Shown here in pieces: positions 7,540-11,063 of a stretch of 11,063 nucleotides of DNA. Where the stretch lies: contig DJEE01000093.1 of the NCBI GenBank assembly GCA_002431805.1, forward strand, positions 9,951-21,013, in the 5' to 3' direction. This DNA comes from Eggerthellaceae bacterium UBA5906. GTDB taxonomy: Bacteria; Actinomycetota; Coriobacteriia; Coriobacteriales; Eggerthellaceae. A program made the position numbers and the translations under genes. A model generated the notes under the pieces. It saw only the letters and a list, made by a program, of their open reading frames with translations, made no database searches and had not been told where the DNA came from. How positions within the stretch are numbered: the first letter of the stretch is position 1; every line of letters begins with the position of its first letter.

Positions 7540-8268
7540 TTACGGGATCAGCACCATAGCGGGCTGCTCGCGCGTGAGCACTTGCTTCGCCTTGATTTCC
7601 GCGCCTAGATAGCGCTGCATAAGTTGTGCAAACTCGTCGAGCGCGGCCTGCAGGTCCTCTGCGCGCGCCGGATCGACACTTTCCATAACCAGCACCGCGT
7701 TTTGCGTGGTGTCGGTCAGCTGCGTGCGTTGGCCATCGCGCCAGTTGAAGCACCGGCACACCGCACCGGCGTCGTCGTAGTAGCAAACCTCGCCGGGCAA
7801 CGTGGGGTCGGACGCTTCTTCGCCGAGCGGCAGGAAATCTTTGCCACCTTGTTCGTCCACGCCTAAGCGGAAGTCGCCTTTAATGGCATCAAGGTCTTCG
7901 CCGCCAACCGGCAGCGCGTATTTAAGCGAGATGGCGTTGTAGATGTCCACCGAAGGCGTGATGGAGCCAACCGGGTTGCCCTTCAGCACACGCTTGAGCA
8001 GGTTCTCCACCGAGCAGCGCGCGCCCTTCTTCGTTTTGAACTGCTTATACGCGTCGCGCCATACGGCCACCACCTGGTTTTGTGAGATGGTGTTGCTGGT
8101 AAGGTGCTGGTCAGCGGCGGCGTTTGCCTGGGCAAGCAGCTGCGCTATCGCTTTGCGGTCGGCCTCGGGCACTTCCTCAGCACGCTTCATGTTGCTGACC
8201 ACCATCACGGCGATGCGCGTGTCGGGTAACACGTTCCAGAACGACTCTTCAACAATCATCTTCTGCAT
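7540..8268 (-). CDS. B3/B4-domain protein (Phe-tRNA synthetase beta-like, COG3382 type)
   Basis: A 242-residue cytoplasmic protein. The start ATG at 8268 follows AGGAG about six bases upstream. The central and C-terminal part (about 60-235) matches the free-standing B3/B4 fold seen in the phenylalanyl-tRNA synthetase beta subunit: a W-R-D-A-Y-K-x-F motif near 70, a V-E-N-L-L-K-R-V segment, G-S-I-T-P-S-V-D-I-Y-N-A-I-S near 100, then A-L-P-V-G-G-E-D-L-D and a late C-F-N-W-R-D-G-Q-R-T strand. Stand-alone members of this family are thought to bind or edit misacylated tRNA or a related substrate, but the function is not settled. It lies downstream of the flavoprotein gene on the same strand but behind a terminator and an unusual leader fold, so it may be separately controlled. 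Family assignment is firm; role is not. Confidence 0.85.
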   Translation of the reverse strand: MQKMIVEESFWNVLPDTRIAVMVVSNMKRAEEVPEADRKAIAQLLAQANAAADQHLTSNTISQNQVVAVWRDAYKQFKTKKGARCSVENLLKRVLKGNPVGSITPSVDIYNAISLKYALPVGGEDLDAIKGDFRLGVDEQGGKDFLPLGEEASDPTLPGEVCYYDDAGAVCRCFNWRDGQRTQLTDTTQNAVLVMESVDPARAEDLQAALDEFAQLMQRYLGAEIKAKQVLTREQPAMVLIP

Positions 8269-8293
8269 AAGGCTCTCCTATCGTGTGCGCTTT

Positions 8294-8454
8294 ACGCCCT
8301 GCCGCTGGCCCATATGTCAGCGAGCCAAAACCTTGCGGAAGCATTGAATCAGTAGGTGCGCGGGAAAACAAAAGCACCCGGGCGAAGCGCATCTTCTAGG
8401 GCCTAACGATGCGATTCATCCGAGTGCTCGGTTCCCTACCCGGCGGCAGGGCGT
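8294..8454 (-). promoter_or_regulatory. Candidate structured leader RNA upstream of the B3/B4 gene
   Basis: A perfect 12-bp inverted repeat, ACGCCCTGCCGC (8294-8305) with GCGGCAGGGCGT (8443-8454), encloses a second pairing GTAGG/CCTAC (8352-8356 with 8435-8439) and, inside that, the 21-bp hairpin at 8373-8428. A further CGCTG/CAGCG hairpin fits in the 3' part. On the minus strand the outer 3' arm ends about 25 bases before the B3/B4 ATG and leaves its AGGAG free. The nested arcs resemble a closed regulatory RNA or an attenuator. A small inverted-repeat element is the alternative. No known riboswitch consensus was recognised. Confidence 0.4.
8365..8428 (-). terminator. Rho-independent terminator after the flavoprotein gene
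   Basis: On the minus strand a 21-bp imperfect stem (8428-8408 with 8393-8373, 17 Watson-Crick pairs plus G-U pairs, 14-base loop) is followed directly by TTTTGTTTT. It starts about 60 bases after the stop of the PNPOx-like gene and ends about 100 bases before the B3/B4 start. It either separates the two genes or acts as an attenuator for the second. Confidence 0.75.
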
Positions 8455-8488
8455 TGTATGCGATTGCGGTTCGGCAGTGTAACAGAAT

Positions 8489-9094
8489 CTAGCGGTTTTT
8501 GCGACGCCCGGCTTTGCCGGTGAGCGTTTCAACATCGATGCACCACACATCCGTGATGCCGAACTCGCGCTGGATTGCGCCGCCGATCTCGTGCTTTTCG
8601 CTGGGCATGTATTTCATGCACAACGCCACCAGCGCTTTGCGCACGGCAATCGGGTCCTCAACACGGCGGATGCGGCCAAAAGCCATAGCGGTGGCAAAAC
8701 GGCTGGTGAAGAAGGTTTCCTCGTAGCAAGGCTCCACCTCGTTGGCCACGGTTCCGCACACACGCCCGTCGCGTTTCCAGTTGTCTATCTTGTGCCCGTA
8801 CGTGTTGGTAGTGTGCACGTAAATGCGGCAGATAGGAGCGCCGTTTGCAGCTGATGATTCGCAATCACCTTTGCCATCTGCGTTTTCACCGGTTTGCACC
8901 GGTTCTTCAGCAGCTGTTTCCGCATGCTCGATACGCCCCGTGCCGCGTTCGACCACGTACGACAGCGGCGTGCAATACGGCATGCCGTCTTCGTCGACGG
9001 TTGCAACGGTGATGAACTGGCCTTCCTCAAGCACCTCAAGCGTGTCGGCTAACGACAGCTCGCGTTCGGCAATGCGCATCTTGTACTGCTTCAA
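8489..9094 (-). CDS. Pyridoxamine 5'-phosphate oxidase-family flavoprotein (NimA-like)
   Basis: A cytoplasmic protein of about 201 residues with the split-barrel flavin-binding fold. Visible landmarks are the first strand pair F-I-T-V-A-T-V-D-E-D-G-M-P-Y-x-x-P-L (27-44), the FMN-contacting T-T-N-T-Y-G-H-K-I-D-N segment (about 95-105), R-V-C-G-T-V strands, an A-F-G-R-I-R-R-V-E-D-P strand and a terminal W-C-I-D-V-E-T-L-T-G-K-A. Relatives include 5-nitroimidazole-inactivating NimA proteins and uncharacterised flavin reductases; substrate is open. Start: TTG at 9094 has AGGGAAGGAG six bases upstream. ATG 9079 is too far from it. GTG 9130 has no ribosome site and lies at the probable transcription start. 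Odd feature: an acidic, low-complexity insert of about 38 residues (51-88) between the first strands, with less GC-biased codons than the rest. Confidence 0.85.
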   Translation of the reverse strand: MKQYKMRIAERELSLADTLEVLEEGQFITVATVDEDGMPYCTPLSYVVERGTGRIEHAETAAEEPVQTGENADGKGDCESSAANGAPICRIYVHTTNTYGHKIDNWKRDGRVCGTVANEVEPCYEETFFTSRFATAMAFGRIRRVEDPIAVRKALVALCMKYMPSEKHEIGGAIQREFGITDVWCIDVETLTGKAGRRKNR

Positions 9095-9124
9095 CGGCAG
9101 CTCCTTCCCTGTTGATTTCACAAG

Positions 9125-9137
9125 CGTCACCAGTATA
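9125..9137 (-). promoter_or_regulatory. Probable -10 box of the PNPOx-like gene
   Basis: TATACT on the minus strand (9137-9132) is a good -10 hexamer, but no recognisable -35 lies 16-18 bases upstream. It would start transcription near 9125, about 30 bases before the TTG start at 9094. This supports the TTG over the more upstream GTG. Confidence 0.35.
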
Positions 9138-9200
9138 GCGAACTTGCGGGACCACCGCGCCGCGGTTTGGCCGCGCGTAGCGTGTCACCTGCGAAAACGC

Positions 9201-9226
9201 AAAAGAGCCCTGGTATCCCAAGGCTC
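9201..9226 (-). terminator. Rho-independent terminator after the ABM-like gene
   Basis: On the minus strand GAGCCTTGG-GATA-CCAGGGCTC forms a 9-bp stem (9226-9218 with 9213-9205, one G-U pair) followed by TTTTGCGTTTT. It lies about 117 bases past the stop of the 9343-9633 gene and just before the PNPOx promoter, so it separates the two minus-strand units. Confidence 0.7.
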
Positions 9227-9342
9227 CCTGCGAGGAAGAGTGAAACGAATGTTTCTTGCCTGGCGCAGCGCGCACCGGGCAAACTTAACCGCACAACCGA
9301 AGCAGTACAAGCACGTTTCAGTTGTGCAGGCAAAGCCAAAAG

Positions 9343-9633
9343 TTATGCGACGGCGTACACCGAGATGACCGGGTCGGCATCCCACGTTGGGGCAAGGCCC
9401 GTGGCAACGTCGTCCTTGAACAGCTTGCTTCCCAGATACGCGTTCGCGTGCTCAACGCTGTCAAAGCCGTGCAGCACCTGCACGTCTTCGTCGCGCACCA
9501 GCAGGTCCTTCGTCAGAGCGCCCTCGATGGTGTCTAAAAACGGCTGACGATAATCGGTGTATACCTTCACAGCGGCCGGACGGTTCGCCTCGCTGATTTT
9601 CATGGTGATTTGCAGGTAGGCTTTAACTTGCAT
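9343..9633 (-). CDS. Small ABM-like dimeric alpha/beta-barrel protein
   Basis: A 96-residue protein. ATG 9633 is chosen because GAAAGGA lies seven bases upstream; an in-frame ATG at 9651 overlaps that site. The pattern is beta (VKAYLQITMKI), a helix with V-Y-T-D-Y-R-Q-P-F, beta (T-K-D-L-L-V), beta with V-Q-V-L-H-G-F-D-S-V-E-H-A-N-A-Y-L, then a final V-I-S-V-Y-A-V strand. Length, strand order and the H/F-x-S-x-E-x-A-x-x-Y motif fit the antibiotic-biosynthesis-monooxygenase-like (ABM, ferredoxin-like) superfamily, which includes small oxygenases and stress proteins. No cofactor site can be assigned. It is divergent from the HxlR regulator, a typical arrangement for an HxlR target. Family call moderate; function unknown. 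Confidence 0.7.
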   Translation of the reverse strand: MQVKAYLQITMKISEANRPAAVKVYTDYRQPFLDTIEGALTKDLLVRDEDVQVLHGFDSVEHANAYLGSKLFKDDVATGLAPTWDADPVISVYAVA

Positions 9634-9663
9634 GGTTGAATCCTTTCGCATAGCTTAAGGTGC

Positions 9664-9692
9664 CAGGGCGGCTTGGGGGACAAGCCGCCCTG
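9664..9692. promoter_or_regulatory. Stable hairpin in the leader of the ABM-like gene
   Basis: CAGGGCGGCTTG (9664-9675) pairs perfectly with CAAGCCGCCCTG (9681-9692) around a 5-base loop. It ends about 30 bases upstream of the ATG at 9633. No T-run follows on either strand, so it is unlikely to terminate transcription. It could stabilise the 5' end of the message or mark an old repeat. Positions 9693-9854 beyond it show nothing recognisable. Confidence 0.5.
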
Positions 9693-9854
9693 ACGGACAA
9701 AACGCGAACGATGCGAAACGCTACCGGGCGCTTGGCAAGCAGGCAACCTGTGCGTGCAGGTCAAACGTACGACAACCTTCCGCATATACAGGGAGGGTTC
9801 GCGCTGTGTCAACATGAGTCAACGATGCGCGCTTCGTTGTGCACTCAGCATACG

Positions 9855-9938
9855 CAAGCTACTCAAACCTTGAAAGTGGTTAGCGAAATCTTAAGTTGCT
9901 CAATATTTTTATAGTAGCTTTAACCTTACAAGCTACTC
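9855..9938. promoter_or_regulatory. Candidate HxlR operator cluster in the divergent promoter region
   Basis: AGTAGCTT (9913-9920) and AAGCTACT (9930-9937) form a perfect 8-bp inverted repeat with a 9-base spacer. The longer CAAGCTACTC occurs at 9929-9938 and again, as a direct repeat, at 9855-9864; a two-mismatch variant AAGTTGCTC lies near 9894. The inverted repeat overlaps the -35 side of the regulator's promoter and sits upstream of the divergent gene. HxlR proteins usually bind such dyads as dimers, so autoregulation and control of the neighbour are likely (inference). Confidence 0.55.
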
Positions 9939-9947
9939 GCCTATTAT
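9919..9947 (+). promoter_or_regulatory. Probable promoter of the HxlR-family regulator
   Basis: TATTAT (9942-9947) is a good -10 box, about 50 bases before the ATG. A weak TTTAAC (9919-9924) is at 17-base spacing. The poor -35 and its overlap with the AAGCTACT dyad fit a repressor-controlled promoter. Confidence 0.45.
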
Positions 9948-9997
9948 TGAACCAACGGCTTTGCTAGGCCCTGAGGTACTTTTCGCAAGGAGGACGC

Positions 9998-10375
9998 ATG
10001 CCCCGTAAACGCAAAACAGAAAAGGACATCCGCTGCCCACTTGAATACGGGCTTGACGTGTTCGGAGGCAAATGGAAGTCACGCATCCTGTGCGTGCTGG
10101 CGGGCGGGCAGATGCGCTACAGCACAATCCGCCAGGAAATGACCGACGTCACCGATGCCGCGCTTGCGGCGGCGTTGAAGGACTTGCAGGCAAACGACCT
10201 GGTAAAACGCATACAGTTCGAAGAAATCCCACCACGTGTTGAGTATGCGCTCACCGAGAAGGGGCACTCTGTTATCCCCGTGCTGCAGCATATTTGCCAG
10301 TGGTCGGGGCTGTTTTTCCGCGAAACGTCCGAGCAGGCGCTGCCCCGTTGCAAGCGCTGCGACTACCGCGGCTAG
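9998..10375 (+). CDS. HxlR-family winged-helix transcriptional regulator
   Basis: A 125-residue DNA-binding protein. AAGGAGG four bases before the ATG fixes the start. The family core is clear: C-P-L-E-Y-G-L-D-V-F-G-G-K-W-K-S-R-I-L (13-31), the recognition-helix region M-R-Y-S-T-I-R-Q-E-M... with A-L-A-A-A-L-K-D-L-Q (about 39-64), then wing residues P-P-R-V-E-Y-A-L-T-E-K-G-H (78-90) and a C-terminal dimer helix. Cys13 occupies the position of the redox-active N-terminal Cys of YodB/HypR/QsrR-type members. Cys32, Cys100 and a CKRC pair (118-121) add further thiols. It probably represses itself and the divergent 9633 gene through the dyad at 9913-9937, and responds to electrophiles, oxidants or a small ligand. 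A small charged protein gene follows after nine bases. Confidence 0.92.
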   Translation: MPRKRKTEKDIRCPLEYGLDVFGGKWKSRILCVLAGGQMRYSTIRQEMTDVTDAALAAALKDLQANDLVKRIQFEEIPPRVEYALTEKGHSVIPVLQHICQWSGLFFRETSEQALPRCKRCDYRG

Positions 10376-10384
10376 GCGGCGCGT

Positions 10385-10591
10385 ATGACCAGCGATTTCG
10401 AACGCAGGTGGGAGCGCATCCAAGACCAGCTGCGCATCCAGATGAACGGCGACGTGCAGCCACGCGTGTCAAGCGGGCGCACGCTGTTCGGCATCAAAAG
10501 CGAAGGCGAGCGCAAAATGGACGAGTTCGCACGCCAAATCGAAGCCGAACAAGCCGCAAAGCGCGAAAAGCGGAAGGAAGGACGAGAGTAG
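10385..10591 (+). CDS. Small charged hypothetical protein co-transcribed with the HxlR regulator
   Basis: 68 residues, starting nine bases after the regulator's stop, with a weak AGGCGG ribosome site. The sequence is highly charged and mostly helical. An N-terminal amphipathic stretch (MTSDFERRWERIQDQLRIQM) is followed by a short Gly/Ser-rich turn near R-V-S-S-G-R-T-L-F-G and a Glu/Lys/Arg/Ala-rich C-terminal helix. It has no cysteine, signal peptide or membrane segment. Codon choice resembles its neighbours, which supports a real gene. No family is recognised. Close spacing suggests one transcript with the regulator, so a partner or modulator role is possible but unproven. Confidence 0.6.
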   Translation: MTSDFERRWERIQDQLRIQMNGDVQPRVSSGRTLFGIKSEGERKMDEFARQIEAEQAAKREKRKEGRE

Positions 10592-10609
10592 CATCGATTT
10601 CGCCTACCT

Positions 10610-10764
10610 GCTGTCGCAAACTCGCTTGTGTTTGCGTTTTAATTCGTATGTCTTGAGTAGCGGCATAGATGGAGTTGCATTTTCCCAGGTCACAAGCTTT
10701 TCGAAAAATGCGCTACTTTGCCGGATTTCAACAAAAACACAAACACGAGCGAGTTTGTGACAGC
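10610..10764. repeat. 155-bp MITE-like element bounded by near-perfect 31-bp inverted repeats
   Basis: The first 31 bases (10610-10640, beginning GCTGTCGCAAACTCGCT) recur inverted at 10734-10764 with 28 of 31 matches; the three differences are all transitions. Inside, GTAGC (10657-10661) pairs with GCTAC (10712-10716), and GCATTTT (10677-10683) with AAAATGC (10705-10711), so the whole element can fold. No coding sequence or transposase is inside, and no target-site duplication is visible (flanks CTACCT and AAGCCC). It resembles a miniature inverted-repeat or intergenic palindromic repeat. Confidence 0.65.
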
Positions 10765-10868
10765 AAGCCCCGCCCAAACCGCAAAGGCACCCACACCTTG
10801 CGCCAAAACTGCACGCAGAAGCACGCGTGGAGGCCTGTTGAAACATTGGTGTGCGTTGAGCCGACAGA

Positions 10869-10908
10869 TACAGGGGGCGCCTTGGCTTACGCCAAGGCGC
10901 CCCCTGTA
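10869..10908 (-). terminator. Perfect 18-bp hairpin, probable dapL transcription terminator
   Basis: TACAGGGGGCGCCTTGGC (10869-10886) pairs perfectly with its complement at 10891-10908 around loop TTAC. It starts 27 bases downstream of the dapL stop. There is no T-run on either strand, so it may work with Rho, stop transcription from both sides, or mainly protect the 3' end. Positions 10765-10868 hold nothing recognisable. Confidence 0.6.
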
Positions 10909-10934
10909 ATGTGATGTATCTAAGGTTGCAGCTT

Positions 10935-11063
10935 TTACGCCATGAGCTTTTTGATGCGCTCCATGGCCTCAACTGCGGCATCGGCGTCGCCGAACGCGGT
11001 TAAGCGCACATACCCTTCGCCGGAGGGGCCAAAACCGGCGCCCGGCGTGGTGATGATGTTCGC
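10935..11063 (-). CDS. dapL: LL-diaminopimelate aminotransferase, C-terminal fragment (gene continues right of window)
   Basis: Only the last 42 codons and the TAA are present. The motif [22 protein letters not shown] followed by an [11 protein letters not shown] helix is the characteristic end of PLP-dependent class I/II aminotransferases of the DapL type. The Arg in Y-V-R-L-T binds the substrate carboxylate in this fold. DapL converts tetrahydrodipicolinate directly to LL-diaminopimelate for lysine and peptidoglycan synthesis. The G-F-G-P-S-G-E-G-Y form favours DapL over general aspartate aminotransferases, but with so little sequence another aminotransferase of the family cannot be excluded. 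Confidence 0.8.
   Translation of the reverse strand, partial: ANIITTPGAGFGPSGEGYVRLTAFGDADAAVEAMERIKKLMA

Noticed and set aside
8423..8445. On the minus strand GGGTAGGGAACCG loosely resembles the T-box element next to a terminator and a tRNA-synthetase-like gene.
   Set aside because: It does not match the AGGGTGGNACCGCG consensus, and there is too little room after the upstream gene for a full T-box leader with specifier stem.
9660..9914. An 84-codon plus-strand frame in the divergent region.
   Set aside because: Starts at the hairpin at 9664, has no ribosome site and runs through the operator-like repeats; composition is not coding.
10604..10981. A 125-codon minus-strand frame crossing the palindromic element and the dapL end.
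   Set aside because: Its coding potential comes from the inverted repeat and hairpins, and it overlaps the real dapL frame on the same strand.
1..11063. tRNA, rRNA or CRISPR features.
   Set aside because: No cloverleaf with a T-arm motif, no rRNA-like sequence and no regularly spaced short direct repeats were seen.

Overview
The window looks like part of a chromosome from a high-GC Gram-positive gut-type bacterium, most likely class Coriobacteriia (Eggerthellaceae or a relative). This is inferred from four things: GC-rich codon use, Shine-Dalgarno-led genes with GTG/TTG-type starts, a very large modular secreted adhesin-like protein, and an LL-diaminopimelate aminotransferase tail. No marker gene allows a firmer placement.

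Layout, left to right. (1) Positions 1-5283, minus strand: one uninterrupted reading frame of 1761 codons that runs off the left edge. It encodes a secreted surface protein with a signal peptide, a right-handed beta-helix head and a long stalk of InlB-B-like, Ig-like (Big_4-like), chitobiase-C-like and unrecognised repeated modules. (2) Positions 5284-5839: a gene-free stretch holding the adhesin promoter with clustered GATACG/CGTATC half-sites, a plus-strand terminator with no gene in front of it (possible small RNA), a 90-bp near-palindrome and a possible 9-codon leader ORF. (3) Positions 5840-7309, plus strand: a DHA2-family multidrug MFS efflux transporter, closed by a strong hairpin at 7368-7405. 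(4) Positions 7540-9094, minus strand: a B3/B4-domain protein (Phe-tRNA-synthetase-beta-like) and, upstream of it, a NimA-type pyridoxamine-phosphate-oxidase-fold flavoprotein. A terminator and a larger nested RNA-like fold (8294-8454) separate them. (5) Positions 9343-9633, minus strand: a 96-residue ABM-like alpha/beta-barrel protein, divergent from (6) an HxlR-family regulator (9998-10375, plus strand) followed by a 68-residue charged protein. The divergent spacer carries a perfect inverted repeat, AGTAGCTT-N9-AAGCTACT, that is a good operator candidate. (7) Positions 10592-10934: a gene-free region with a 155-bp element bounded by near-perfect 31-bp inverted repeats, and a perfect 18-bp hairpin that probably terminates dapL. 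(8) Positions 10935-11063, minus strand: the C-terminal 42 residues of dapL.

How the genes may work together (inference): the right half reads as a small stress or detoxification neighbourhood, with an electrophile/redox-type HxlR regulator, an ABM-like protein, a flavin-binding nitroreductase-like protein and a drug exporter. The left half is a cell-surface adhesin with its own control region. I saw no tRNA, rRNA, CRISPR array or intact transposase. The sub-stretches 5345-5520, 9693-9854 and 10765-10868 showed nothing convincing.
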